A stretch of DNA of 35,707 nt from Clostridium sp. 1001271st1 H5 (GCF_005845215.1 NZ_SPHO01000035.1:1-35707); one strand, 5' to 3'. Shown: positions 14,739 through 23,414, numbered from the stretch's first letter. Made by a program: numbers and translations. The notes: generated by a model not told the origin, from the sequence alone.

Positions 14739-15952
14739 TATTTTCCCTCCCATTTCCCTTCCAGTGCAACCTGGATACATTCTTCTTTATTCAACAATAC
14801 TGGCTGCAGGTTCCAAAGACCAGGAGCATAGTGCGCCATCTTGCCGGAGTTTGTTGCAACAGTTTTATATCCGCGGTCCAATGTATAACACAATACAGGA
14901 CATGTATCACAGACAACCTCGGCTCCTGCCTCTTCAATTATCTTGGTATACCCCATTTTATCTCCCAGTTCCTTAACCATGCGTGACGTACATACCCATA
15001 GGGCACTCTTGAGTTTTTTACCCTCAACTAGTTTAGCCACTGCCTCCATTTCGTTGATGCTTACATGCGGGCAGCCAATTACAACAAAATCAATCGGACC
15101 TGTCTGGGCAAATTTATTGCAAACCATATCGTATTCTTTCTGACCAAATACAATAGGGGTAAGCTCTTTATCCACAACATTTTCTTTTGTTGGTGCTTCC
15201 GGAGTTATACCAATGATGTGGTAAAGGGCGACTGCTCCCGAAGATGCAAGTGCTGCTCCCATAGCCTTTAAGTTCTCCAGGGTAGGCCTTTCCTTAATAC
15301 CTTCAAATACAGGTACTCCTGGCCCCACAATATTCCCTGCAAAATACCCAAGTGTTGCAAAGTCTTTGTCTGTTTTCAGCTCCATCTCAACCTTAAACAG
15401 ATGTGTTCCTTTTCTGTTTTCATCCAAATGATAACCATAAGCTGGAACACGCCCTGTAATAGCTGCAGCCAAAGCAGTTGGCCCGCCTTCCCGGTTTGTT
15501 CTAGCCCCTATAACAGAGTTGACAAAAGCAATGGCAGATGACTCCCCCCATGCTACATGCTCTCCCATCATAGGAATATTTCCGTTCAGGTACGGGGTAC
15601 AGGAATTAGTGGGAATTGCCCCCATCTTCTCATATGCCTGACTTAACTCAATCTGCTTTTCAGCAAACTCCTTAGGAAATCCCATCCTCTCCCAATTCTG
15701 ATAATCTATTCCAATTGTATTTAATGTCATTGGGACTCGAAATTTCACCTCCTCGCTAGCTTCCTTTACATAATTCAGGCCAGCGTCCCCCGTTACACGA
15801 TATGACACGCCTGGAGAGTGTACATTTCTGACTTCAATCATATGGTCTGCGCCATAGATTTTGCCGAGGGTCACCAATACTTTCATACTCTTCTGTACGG
15901 TTTTGCCATACTCACCATCGAGCATCTTCTGCTCTTCCTCTGTTAATCTCAT
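14738..15952 (-). CDS. Aconitase X large (catalytic) subunit, DUF521
   Basis: 404 residues; catalytic part of a two-subunit aconitase X (de)hydratase. Candidate Fe-S ligands are Cys118 (TNSCTPY), Cys294 (IGCPH) and Cys348 or Cys351 (CDTCPV), at the positions usual for this family. Other family blocks are ARTNREGGPTALAAAITGRVP and ATNSGKMAHYAPG near the end. It is the first gene of the operon. Its promoter and the ATTGTCGACAAT operator lie 75-125 bases upstream. No proline racemase-like or pyrroline reductase gene is nearby, which argues against hydroxyproline as substrate. The linked RraA proteins instead suggest hydration to a tertiary alcohol followed by retro-aldol cleavage. Confidence 0.92.
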   Translation of the reverse strand: MRLTEEEQKMLDGEYGKTVQKSMKVLVTLGKIYGADHMIEVRNVHSPGVSYRVTGDAGLNYVKEASEEVKFRVPMTLNTIGIDYQNWERMGFPKEFAEKQIELSQAYEKMGAIPTNSCTPYLNGNIPMMGEHVAWGESSAIAFVNSVIGARTNREGGPTALAAAITGRVPAYGYHLDENRKGTHLFKVEMELKTDKDFATLGYFAGNIVGPGVPVFEGIKERPTLENLKAMGAALASSGAVALYHIIGITPEAPTKENVVDKELTPIVFGQKEYDMVCNKFAQTGPIDFVVIGCPHVSINEMEAVAKLVEGKKLKSALWVCTSRMVKELGDKMGYTKIIEEAGAEVVCDTCPVLCYTLDRGYKTVATNSGKMAHYAPGLWNLQPVLLNKEECIQVALEGKWEGK

Positions 15953-16025
15953 TTTCCCACTCCTTTTCTGATTTTTAATTCTTGAAATAAACTTGTTTCC
16001 TATGCTCCGATTGTATTGTATTTAT

Positions 16026-16037
16026 ATTGTCGACAAT
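16026..16037. promoter_or_regulatory. Operator ATTGTCGACAAT (site 1)
   Basis: A perfect 12-base palindrome at about +4 to +15 of the acnX operon. The same core recurs at 24714-24725 and 24880-24891 with identical spacing from the -10 box. The shape (short palindrome with TTGT..ACAA arms) suits GntR/FCD regulators, two of which are encoded directly upstream. Binding at the start site implies repression. Confidence 0.72.
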
Positions 16038-16047
16038 TTATATTTAT

Positions 16048-16076
16048 AATATATCACGACAGTCTACATACGTCAA
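16048..16076 (-). promoter_or_regulatory. Promoter of the aconitase X-RraA operon
   Basis: On minus, TTGACG (16071-16076), a 17-base spacer and TATATT (16048-16053). Transcription should start near 16041, giving a leader of about 90 bases. The operator palindrome starts 10 bases downstream of the -10 box. Confidence 0.72.
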
Positions 16077-16094
16077 CCTGTTTTTAGTAAATTA

Positions 16095-16145
16095 CACAAA
16101 AAAAGACACCGCTTTGCACTCAGTTAATACCTCTTATACAAAGCG
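16095..16145 (-). terminator. Terminator of the first gntR gene
   Basis: A 7-bp stem CGCTTTG/CAAAGCG (16110-16116 with 16139-16145) and a long loop. On minus it is followed by GTGTC and then TTTTTTTTGTG. It separates the gntR gene from the aconitase X promoter. Confidence 0.6.
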
Positions 16146-16198
16146 ATGCCAATCCTTACTTATATATACTATAAACATTCATTTGACATACATTCAGC

Positions 16199-16864
16199 TC
16201 ATATGCCGATTTTATCTATACGCATTTTCTGGAATGCCCTGATACTGCTCTCCTTCACATTTTCCAGATGGCTTTCCAATAAAGTAGTAGCTAATTCCAA
16301 ATCCCTTTTTTCTATTGCTTCCACAATATTCAAATGCTCCTCTTTGGATTGCAGTAAACGATTAGGTGTCTGGGCCGAAATTTTTTGAAAAGCATCTAAT
16401 TGAACAGACAGCGATGCCAAAATTGATCTCATACGCGTACTCATACAATATCTGGTAATCATGTTATGTAAATCCGAATCTGTCTTATAATACTCTGATG
16501 GTGTGGAATCTATCTTTAAAAACTGTAATTCTTTCTTAACAGTCTGCAATTCGTCCTGGCTTACATTCTTTACACAATTCCGCAAAGAATATACTTCGAA
16601 TAGTTTACGTATATCACAACTCTCAATGATATCCTCAACCGTATATGCCCGTACAAACGTCCCTCTGTTTCGGGCCTTTGTAACAAAACCTTCTGCCTCC
16701 AGCCGCCTTAACGCCTCACGCAGCGGAGTACGGCTGATATTTAAATCCCTGCAGATTTCATTTTCCAAGATTGGGTCATTGGGCTTGTATGTAAAGGAGA
16801 TAATCTGCTCTAATATATATCTGTATGCAATTTCGCTAAGAGAATCTGTTTTTTCAGTTTCCAT
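16199..16864 (-). CDS. GntR/FCD-family transcriptional regulator 1
   Basis: 221 residues. The winged HTH covers about 10-75, with ENEICRDLNISRTPLREALR and LEAEGFVTKARNRGTFV. The FCD effector domain follows, with its helical metal/ligand-binding residues in DSDLHNMITRY (Asp, His), EEHLNIVEAI (His) and LESHLENV (His). The ATG at 16864 is preferred; a GTG two codons earlier has no ribosome binding site. It is transcribed in the same direction as the aconitase X operon but is cut off from it by a terminator. It is the closest regulator to operator site 1 and a leading candidate to bind it. Known FCD ligands are small carboxylates such as lactate, glucuronate or fatty acyl compounds. Confidence 0.92.
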   Translation of the reverse strand: METEKTDSLSEIAYRYILEQIISFTYKPNDPILENEICRDLNISRTPLREALRRLEAEGFVTKARNRGTFVRAYTVEDIIESCDIRKLFEVYSLRNCVKNVSQDELQTVKKELQFLKIDSTPSEYYKTDSDLHNMITRYCMSTRMRSILASLSVQLDAFQKISAQTPNRLLQSKEEHLNIVEAIEKRDLELATTLLESHLENVKESSIRAFQKMRIDKIGI

Positions 16865-16905
16865 GTGCACCTCGAATATTTTATCCGTTTACATATATTC
16901 TACAC

Positions 16906-16936
16906 AAGTATCAATTATATTGTCAAGAAGTATCCT
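16906..16936 (-). promoter_or_regulatory. Probable promoter of the first gntR gene
   Basis: On minus, TTGACA then 18 bases then TAGAAT, about 40 bases upstream of the start (positions read by eye, within a few bases). No TTGTCGACAA palindrome is present here, so this gene does not seem to belong to the three-site regulon. Confidence 0.45.
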
Positions 16937-17033
16937 AATTATACGAAAACACTTTCCATCATTAATGTCTGGAAGTATTTTTTAGTTATTGAAAATTCTT
17001 TTCACAATGATATCACTTTATTATAAACAATGA

Positions 17034-17077
17034 AAAAGGTTGGACCCTCATATAACCCCATGGTACTCCAACCTTTT
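17034..17077 (-). terminator. Terminator of the second gntR gene
   Basis: A perfect 11-bp stem AAAAGGTTGGA/TCCAACCTTTT (17034-17044 with 17067-17077), beginning just beyond the stop of the second gntR gene. A short T-run follows on minus (TTTTTC). Confidence 0.65.
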
Positions 17078-17083
17078 CACCGT

Positions 17084-17713
17084 TTATATATACATAGCCA
17101 ATGTCTTATCCCTTACTTCCTCCAAATGAGACTGAAGAAGCTGCTCTGCTTTTGTACTGTCCCTTTGTATTATGGCGTCTACAATATCCAAATGCTTTTT
17201 CCTACTCTCTTTAAAGTGACTTGGGAGTTTGGCAGATAAGCGATTTACCAACGCAATTTGAAGAGAAAGTGTGTTATAAAATTTTATCAAACGTTTATTG
17301 CCACTGTAATGTACAATGGTCTCATGTAACGCAGTATTAGCTGAATAGTACTGCTGTGGCGTAGATTCTTCATTCAAACACTCAATATTACGTCTCAACT
17401 CCTGTAATATGGAATCATCCATAAACTGACAGGCCATTCTAAGCGCCTGCAATTCAAAAAGAATCCGGAGCTGGAATATCTCTGACAAATCCTCCCGCGT
17501 CATATCTGTCACAAACGTTCCCCTGTTGGGATAGTGCACAATTACCCCCTCCACCTCCAACAGTTTTAACGCCTCACGCACAGGAGACCGGCTTGTACCA
17601 AGGCCATTTGCAATCTCTGCTTCTGAAATTGGCGCACCAAAACTTTTTTCTCCTGTCAATATCTGATTATATATATATTCATATGCCTTTTTTGTATTTC
17701 CGCTTGTTCCCAT
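17084..17713 (-). CDS. GntR/FCD-family transcriptional regulator 2
   Basis: 209 residues. The HTH has ISEAEIANGLGTSRSPVREALKLLEVEGVI and a wing HYPNRGTFVTDM. The FCD domain has the acid/His residues in NTALHETIVHY, RKKHLDIVDAI and LLQSHLEEV. The start at 17713 follows GGGAGG with 5 bases between; 27 upstream codons in the ORF are excluded because they cover the promoter. It is a paralogue of the first gntR product. It has its own promoter and its own terminator and follows the exchanger-type carrier gene on the same strand. It is the other candidate reader of the ATTGTCGACAWT sites. Confidence 0.92.
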   Translation of the reverse strand: MGTSGNTKKAYEYIYNQILTGEKSFGAPISEAEIANGLGTSRSPVREALKLLEVEGVIVHYPNRGTFVTDMTREDLSEIFQLRILFELQALRMACQFMDDSILQELRRNIECLNEESTPQQYYSANTALHETIVHYSGNKRLIKFYNTLSLQIALVNRLSAKLPSHFKESRKKHLDIVDAIIQRDSTKAEQLLQSHLEEVRDKTLAMYI

Positions 17714-17737
17714 GCTAACCTCCCTCATATCTGTAGA

Positions 17738-17766
17738 ATTATAACATGGCAGGCGTTCTTTTTCAA
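17738..17766 (-). promoter_or_regulatory. Promoter of the second gntR gene
   Basis: On minus, TTGAAA (17761-17766), a 17-base spacer and a perfect TATAAT (17738-17743), about 25 bases upstream of the chosen start. The promoter's position supports the shorter start. Confidence 0.65.
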
Positions 17767-17823
17767 GCAAGCCCTGATTGATTGCACAGTTCATCTAAAA
17801 ACTCCATATAAAGAATTGTATAA

Positions 17824-18966
17824 TCATAATTTTATCAAAATCTGTACTACAAGAATAAGAGTTATAAGTGCAATGGGATATGTTGTTGCATAGGCTGCCG
17901 CTACATCATCCGTTTCTGCAATCTGTGTTAACATGGCAAGGGAGGGTGTACATGTCATACTTGCAGTCATTGCCCCTAAACCATTCAGCAGATGCAACTT
18001 CAAAATACGCCTGAATAATACTACTCCTGCAAAAAAGGGAATTATAACAAAAAAGAAACCGTAAATAAGGGGAAGCAGGCCATACTCCGAAAGCACTTTA
18101 GCAACGCCATGTCCTCCCTCTACACCTGCCCCCGAGAAAAACAGCAGTAATCCAAATTCTTTTGCTGGTGCAATCACACCTTGTTCAACATGCATATCAA
18201 TAGGGCCTAATTTTCCAATACAGCTTATTATCACTGCCATAAGCAATGGTCCACCGGTTGTACCTAGAGAAAAATGACTCTGACCAGGAAGTGGTATCAT
18301 GACGGCGCCCAAAAGAATTCCAAATAATGCAGCTAGTGAAAAAAAGCATATGCCTAACTTATCTATACGATGACTGCCCTTTTCTTCTCCCGTAATCCCA
18401 TCTTCTGTATCTTTAATCAGCGTACGCTCAAACGCCATATCTGCCCTCAAAAACCGAGGAATCAGTTGAATCAGCAACACCTTGCAAGTCACTCCCACAG
18501 GATAGACAAGTCCATAACCAGCTGCTACCTGCGCGGCTGCGGCTGGTGACTGAGCGGCCTCCTTTGCTGCTGCAAAGCCAGGAGAGGTAGTAAAGGCTCC
18601 TGTCATAATTCCCACTGCCAGTGGGGCCTCTATTCCTACCGCCCGGATAATAAACCAACATATTATACTGCCAATAGCTGCCGTAGAAAGACATAAAACA
18701 GCATATGAAAAGCCATTTCTTTTTAACCGCCTTATAAATCCAGGGCCGGCCCCAAATCCAACTGCCGTAATAAAAAAGACAGCTCCCAATGTCTGAAGAA
18801 TCGCAGGCAAGATTACCCCAAAATGTCCAAAGATAAGACCGATTATAAAAATACCCGCATTTCCCAGATTCAGGCCTTTTATTTTAACGCTTCCTAATAA
18901 ATATCCAAGAATTGCAATCACAAATACAAACATAATCGTTTCCGATATCTCATTGAAAGAAATCAT
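17824..18966 (-). CDS. Aspartate:alanine exchanger (AAE/YidE-YbjL) family carrier, second copy
   Basis: 380 residues; paralogue of the carrier at 2829-3980, with the same two-repeat layout. It shares MTGAFTTSPGFAAAKEAAQS, TTGGPLLMAVIISCIG, LLLFFSGAGVEGGHGVA and NGLGAMTASMTCTPSLAMLT. The cytosolic loop between the repeats (FERTLIKDTEDGITGEEKG) is short and without TrkA-C domains. The start ATG at 18966 is 6 bases from AGAGG; an in-frame TTG two codons upstream is less likely. A strong terminator lies between it and the esterase genes, so it is probably transcribed separately. An exchange of an amino acid or carboxylate end product is the likely role. Confidence 0.85.
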   Translation of the reverse strand: MISFNEISETIMFVFVIAILGYLLGSVKIKGLNLGNAGIFIIGLIFGHFGVILPAILQTLGAVFFITAVGFGAGPGFIRRLKRNGFSYAVLCLSTAAIGSIICWFIIRAVGIEAPLAVGIMTGAFTTSPGFAAAKEAAQSPAAAAQVAAGYGLVYPVGVTCKVLLIQLIPRFLRADMAFERTLIKDTEDGITGEEKGSHRIDKLGICFFSLAALFGILLGAVMIPLPGQSHFSLGTTGGPLLMAVIISCIGKLGPIDMHVEQGVIAPAKEFGLLLFFSGAGVEGGHGVAKVLSEYGLLPLIYGFFFVIIPFFAGVVLFRRILKLHLLNGLGAMTASMTCTPSLAMLTQIAETDDVAAAYATTYPIALITLILVVQILIKL

Positions 18967-19034
18967 ATCCAACCTCTTTATATATATTTATTTCATCACT
19001 TATAGAAAAGCAACACAGTGATTACATATGTAAA

Positions 19035-19067
19035 AATACTTCCTGGCATCCATATGCCGGAAGTATT
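19035..19067. terminator. Strong terminator between esterase operon and exchanger gene
   Basis: A 14-bp stem with a single bulged base (AATACTTCC-GGCAT arms, 19035-19049 with 19054-19067) and a 4-base loop. On minus it runs into TTTTTAC. It should end the gltS-aminotransferase-gltS-esterase transcript. Confidence 0.8.
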
Positions 19068-19091
19068 TTCAAACAGTCTGCCCGCAAACTT

Positions 19092-20012
19092 TTACAGACA
19101 CACTGATTTCAGGTATCGTATTACTATATCATGGGATTCACGCCACTCGTCCTTCATACGTATGTTAAATGCATGCTGACTATTCCTAAAGCGCTTTATC
19201 GTGACCTCCACCCCTTGTGCAGCCAAACGGGCGCCATATTCTTCATTTTCAAAGCGGAAACTGCACTTTCCTCCTGAGATAATCAATGTCCTCGGCTGGG
19301 AACGCAGCATATGGTCCGTAGCATAAGCAGGACTTGCAATAGGCAGATACGGGGTTGCAAGTTCCTCTCCTAGATACAGGGCTGTAAATCCCCTCCCTCT
19401 TTCCGGCGGCATCATGTATTCATAGCCACATGGTTTATATTGTGGGTCAGTTGCCTTGTCTAGGCTTGCACAGTCCAATATCTGGGCACAGAACCTGACA
19501 TCCTTTCGTACACCTGCCATCAAACTCACTGCAGCAGCCATATTTCCACCAGATGAACATCCCCCAATAACAATATGCTCAGAATCCACTCCCCAGCTTT
19601 CGCATCTTTCTGTTACCCATCGAGCCACTTCATAAATTTGTTCTACCGGCACCGGAAAAGTGTACTGTGGCGTCAGCGCATAATCCACATCCACAGTGAT
19701 ACATCCCACTTCATGGGCAATCTGCGCACAATATAAAGCATCATCTTCGCACCATGGTCCATGCCACCCGCCTCCATGTATATTGATATATACCAAACAT
19801 TTTCTTTTACATTCTTTAGGCATTGTAATATAACACGTAACCGGCACTCCTACTGAAGGTACTGCAAGTGTGGCCTGAGACGTCTCCACAAATTCCATGT
19901 GTCTGGCATAGTCTTCCGGAACCTTACGCTCTGCAAACATTTTTGTCCGTGCTCCCGCTGTCTTTTCCAATATGTCTTCCCAATACTGTTTCCGTTCAGG
20001 AGTTAAAGGCAT
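19092..20012 (-). CDS. Alpha/beta hydrolase (HSL-type esterase) 1
   Basis: 306 residues. The oxyanion-hole motif HGGG (in NIHGGGWHGPWCEDD) and the nucleophile elbow GGCSSGGNMAAA are those of the hormone-sensitive-lipase group, followed by a late His in NSQHAFNIRM. Two details are odd. The elbow is GCSSG instead of the usual GDSAG. The stretch that normally reads DPLRD, giving the triad Asp, is KCSFRFE, with Cys at the Asp position. The start at 20012 follows AGGAGG with 8 bases. It lies 40 bases after its tandem paralogue, which has exactly the same length. It has no signal peptide, so it is cytosolic. Hydrolysis of an ester or amide of the imported substrate is inferred. Confidence 0.88.
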   Translation of the reverse strand: MPLTPERKQYWEDILEKTAGARTKMFAERKVPEDYARHMEFVETSQATLAVPSVGVPVTCYITMPKECKRKCLVYINIHGGGWHGPWCEDDALYCAQIAHEVGCITVDVDYALTPQYTFPVPVEQIYEVARWVTERCESWGVDSEHIVIGGCSSGGNMAAAVSLMAGVRKDVRFCAQILDCASLDKATDPQYKPCGYEYMMPPERGRGFTALYLGEELATPYLPIASPAYATDHMLRSQPRTLIISGGKCSFRFENEEYGARLAAQGVEVTIKRFRNSQHAFNIRMKDEWRESHDIVIRYLKSVCL

Positions 20013-20052
20013 ACAGTATTCCTCCTTATAATTCAATCCTTATTGTCAGTAA

Positions 20053-20973
20053 TCACAGGTTCAACATTTTCAGACGGCGGATTATAACCTCATGGGCTTC
20101 CTGCCATTCATCCATCATTCTTACCGTAAATGCGTGCCTGCTATTAGAAAACCTCTTCATAGTAACCTCTACCCCTAAGGCTGCCAGACGCTTCCCATAC
20201 AATTCATCCTCAAAACGAAGGCTGCATTTTCCTGCTGTTATAATTAATGCCGGCGGCTGGCTTTCCAACATATTGTCAGGGGCAAATGAGGGGGAAATAA
20301 ATGGTGAATACGCACTTTCTTTATCACCGCCCACATATAATGCAGCAAAGGCATTCATACGTTCTGAAGGCATCATCAGTAAATCTGCCTCAGGTTTATA
20401 TTCCGGCGGTGTTGCATTATCCAGAGCAGCACAGTCAAGAATCTGCAGACAGAACTTAATGCCTCCCCTCTGTTCAGCAAGCAGACAGACAGAGGCCGCA
20501 ATGTTCCCTCCGGCTGAGCAACCTCCAATGGCAATTTTCTCTGAATCTGCATTCCATTCAGCACACCTCCCCGCAGTCCACCGGGCCACCTCATATACCT
20601 GTTCAACAGGAACTGGAAAAGAATGCTTCGGCGTAAGAGCATAGTCTACATCCACAACAATGCCTTTCGTTTCATGGGCAATCTTTGCACAAAATAATGC
20701 GTCATCCTCTGTCCATGGATAATGAAAACCTCCTCCATGTATGTGTATATATACAGTGCAGCCCGGACAACGGTTTTCTGCCATGGAGATATAGCATTTG
20801 ACTGGTATCCCGATTAAAGGGACATCTATCATTTCTTCTGAACGAATTACCTTTTCCATATATGCCATATATTCGTCAGGTACTGTCCTTAAGGCAAACA
20901 TTTCCTCCCTATTGTTATTGGTTGTCTCCAGTATCTCCATCCAGTACTGCTTTTCTTTTTCTGTAAGAGCCAT
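20053..20973 (-). CDS. Alpha/beta hydrolase (HSL-type esterase) 2
   Basis: 306 residues, closely similar to the next gene along their whole length. HGGG is at 79-82 (IHIHGGGFHYPWTEDDALF), the nucleophile Ser153 is in GGCSAGGNIAA and His280 in NSRHAF. As in its twin, the usual catalytic Asp of the DPLRD segment is replaced by Cys250 (AGKCSLRFEDE). Glu255 or Asp256 might serve instead. The start at 20973 follows GGGGG; seven upstream codons were dropped. It is the fourth gene of the gltS-aminotransferase operon, 42 bases after the second gltS. Retention of two diverging copies suggests two substrates or an enzyme built of both. Confidence 0.88.
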   Translation of the reverse strand: MALTEKEKQYWMEILETTNNNREEMFALRTVPDEYMAYMEKVIRSEEMIDVPLIGIPVKCYISMAENRCPGCTVYIHIHGGGFHYPWTEDDALFCAKIAHETKGIVVDVDYALTPKHSFPVPVEQVYEVARWTAGRCAEWNADSEKIAIGGCSAGGNIAASVCLLAEQRGGIKFCLQILDCAALDNATPPEYKPEADLLMMPSERMNAFAALYVGGDKESAYSPFISPSFAPDNMLESQPPALIITAGKCSLRFEDELYGKRLAALGVEVTMKRFSNSRHAFTVRMMDEWQEAHEVIIRRLKMLNL

Positions 20974-21015
20974 AATATACCCCCATCCAGTCAAACTTAT
21001 TGATATGTTTAAGCA

Positions 21016-22212
21016 TTATACAAGACTTGTAATAGTGGTAAACAACGCTGTCTGCATGAGGTCAATCAAAAATGCACCAATCAACGGAACTACCAGAAAA
21101 GCTTTTGGCGCCGGCCCAAAGTCCTTGCGGACAGCCTCCATATTGGCAATCCCGGTAAACGAAGCTCCCATACCAAAGCCGCAAACACCTGCCGATATAA
21201 CAGCAGCTTCATAATCTTTGCCACAGCAATTAAATACAACTAAATACGCAAATATAATAATGACTATAGTCTGTACAAACATAACAATTACCATAGGAAG
21301 TGCCAAATCTGCTAACTCCCATAGATTCACAGACAGCATTGCAAGACTCAAATACGCACTCAATGCGTATCCCCCCACAACATCCAGTTCATCGTCAGGA
21401 AGTTCTGTATGCCTTGCATCACAGACATTCCGGATTACCATGCCAATGGCCAGTGTTCCAATAGACATGGCACGGAATGGGATATTTAATGCTGCAATTA
21501 TTTTAAGAAGGACATCCCCCAGCCCAACTGTTAATATCAACAGGAATGCTGCCAGATACATTTTTTTCTTATTAAGAAGGGGGATTCTTTTATCCGGCTG
21601 CATTTCTGTCTCCACCGTAGCGGGCACCTCTTGGGCCCCGGGATATGATAACCTTTTTCTGGAAATTAAAGTCTTTGCAATAGGCCCGCCGATAAGTCCG
21701 CCGGCAATCAGACCATAGGATGCGCATGCGATGCCTACCATGAAAGCATTAGTAACCCCCATATTGTCAAGAACCATTCCCCAGTTTCCCACTGTACCAT
21801 GTCCTCCTACAAGAGGAATAGAACCCATGCATAATCCCAGAAGCGGGTCCAAGCCCATGATTTTGGCAAACACCACGCCGATTCCGTTCTGAATCAGAAT
21901 TAAAAAGGCAGATGCAAATGACATTATGACAAGTATCTTCCCACCTTTTTTTAATAGTTTAAACCTGCAATTGAAACCAATGCTTGCAAAGAATACATAC
22001 ATAAATACGCCTTGCACCGTACTATCCATAATAAGTGTGATTCCCCCCATATAGAGGAACAGTTTTATAATGACTGCAATCAGTCCTCCCACAACAGGAG
22101 CCGGAATACAATATTTTTCCAAAAACTTGACACGTTTGACAACAAAACATCCAAGATAGTAAACAACTGGCGCCAAGGCCATGAACTGATAAAGATTGAC
22201 CTTTATTTCCAT
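21016..22212 (-). CDS. ESS-family sodium:glutamate symporter (GltS-like) 2
   Basis: 398 residues; membrane protein with family motifs KYCIPAPVVGGL in the first repeat, PLVGGHGTVGNWG in the re-entrant loop, and AGVCGFGMGASFTGIANM near the end. GltS carriers import glutamate or close analogues with sodium. Compared with the other copy, the loop GGHGTAAAFG has become GGHGTVGNWG and TPNA has become SFTG, so the two carriers may differ in substrate. The start follows AAAGGAGG. It lies 17 bases after the aminotransferase gene in one operon. Confidence 0.88.
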   Translation of the reverse strand: MEIKVNLYQFMALAPVVYYLGCFVVKRVKFLEKYCIPAPVVGGLIAVIIKLFLYMGGITLIMDSTVQGVFMYVFFASIGFNCRFKLLKKGGKILVIMSFASAFLILIQNGIGVVFAKIMGLDPLLGLCMGSIPLVGGHGTVGNWGMVLDNMGVTNAFMVGIACASYGLIAGGLIGGPIAKTLISRKRLSYPGAQEVPATVETEMQPDKRIPLLNKKKMYLAAFLLILTVGLGDVLLKIIAALNIPFRAMSIGTLAIGMVIRNVCDARHTELPDDELDVVGGYALSAYLSLAMLSVNLWELADLALPMVIVMFVQTIVIIIFAYLVVFNCCGKDYEAAVISAGVCGFGMGASFTGIANMEAVRKDFGPAPKAFLVVPLIGAFLIDLMQTALFTTITSLV

Positions 22213-22229
22213 GTATTTTCCTCCTTTGT

Positions 22230-23414
22230 CTATGTTAAGTGATTCAAAGCCCGTTCCAGCCGTTCCATCCCTTCTGCTATTGTCTCAATGGAAACCGAAT
22301 ATGCAAACCGCACTGTTTCCGGAGCCTCGAATGCATTTCCTGGTACGATAGCAACTTTTGCCTCTTCCAGAATATAATCACACAAATCTCCTGCGTTCTG
22401 AATTGACCAGTTTTTATATTTCTTTCCTAAATAATAACTAACATTCGGCATTAGATAAAAAGCACCTTCAGGCTTTGGACACTGCATTCCCGGAATCAAA
22501 TTAAGACGCTCATACATGAATTCTCTTCGTCTTTCAAACTCTTTCCTCATAGCCTCTACTTCTTCTTCACATTCCTGCAGCGCTGTAATGGCTGCCCATT
22601 GAATAAAGGTTGTGGAGTTGGTCGTAACATGTCCCTGAAGGGATGTCATGCCCTTAATCACATCCTTTGGCCCTGCCGCATATCCTACTCGCCATCCGGT
22701 CATGGAATAAGATTTTGAAAAACCATTTACTACAATGGTCTTGTCATAAATTCCCGGAGATAAAGAAGCAATACTCACATGTTCTACATTCCCATATATC
22801 AGTTTTTCATAAACTTCATCTGCAATTATGTAAATATCCTTCTCAACTGCCAACTGTGCCAGCTGTTCAAGAGTGTCCCTGGAATATACTGCCCCTGTAG
22901 GATTATTCGGTGTATTGATGATAATTAATTTAGTTTTATCCGTAACAGCATTTTTAACTTCTTCCATTATAATATGAAATCTGTCGTCAGTTTTAACCAG
23001 AATTGGAACCCCGCCCGCAAGTTTGACCATTTCCACATAACTTACCCAGCAGGGTGTGGGAATAATCACTTCATCTCCCGGATTACACAGAGCCATCACG
23101 GCATTATAGACGGCTTGCTTTGCACCGGTTGACACACAAATTTGGTCCGGAGTATAAGTAAGGTTGTTATCCCTCCTCAATTTCTCGGTAATCGCCTGAC
23201 GAAGTTGGATAATTCCTCCTATTGCAATGTACTTTGTCTTTCCCTCTAACATCGCCTTTGTACATGCGTCTGCCACTTTTTGAGGTGTAGGGAAATCCGG
23301 CTCCCCCAGATTAAATGCCGCTATGTTAATTCCTGCCCCTTTCATCTCTGATATTTTCCCTCCCAAAGTGCTTGTTGCAGACGGGGTCATGTCCAAGATT
23401 CTTTGTGATACCAT
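22230..23414 (-). CDS. Class I/II pyridoxal-phosphate aminotransferase (aspartate aminotransferase-like)
   Basis: 394 residues. PLP Lys234 is in GFSKSYSMTGWRVGYAAG; other markers are NTPNNPTGAVY (167-177), Asp199 in IIADEVYEKL and the C-terminal Arg in PETVRFAYSVS that usually binds the substrate carboxylate. This is the subgroup I gamma (AspC/PatA-like) type used with acidic or branched amino acids and 2-oxoglutarate. It lies between the two glutamate-type carriers in one operon, so the imported amino acid is most simply its substrate and the product a 2-oxoacid for aconitase X and RraA. The start follows GAGGAGGAG. The exact amino acid cannot be predicted. Confidence 0.93.
   Translation of the reverse strand: MVSQRILDMTPSATSTLGGKISEMKGAGINIAAFNLGEPDFPTPQKVADACTKAMLEGKTKYIAIGGIIQLRQAITEKLRRDNNLTYTPDQICVSTGAKQAVYNAVMALCNPGDEVIIPTPCWVSYVEMVKLAGGVPILVKTDDRFHIIMEEVKNAVTDKTKLIIINTPNNPTGAVYSRDTLEQLAQLAVEKDIYIIADEVYEKLIYGNVEHVSIASLSPGIYDKTIVVNGFSKSYSMTGWRVGYAAGPKDVIKGMTSLQGHVTTNSTTFIQWAAITALQECEEEVEAMRKEFERRREFMYERLNLIPGMQCPKPEGAFYLMPNVSYYLGKKYKNWSIQNAGDLCDYILEEAKVAIVPGNAFEAPETVRFAYSVSIETIAEGMERLERALNHLT

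Noticed and set aside
19868..20644. 258-codon open frame on plus across the two esterase genes
   Set aside because: Antisense to two strongly supported paralogous genes; composition is that of a shadow frame.
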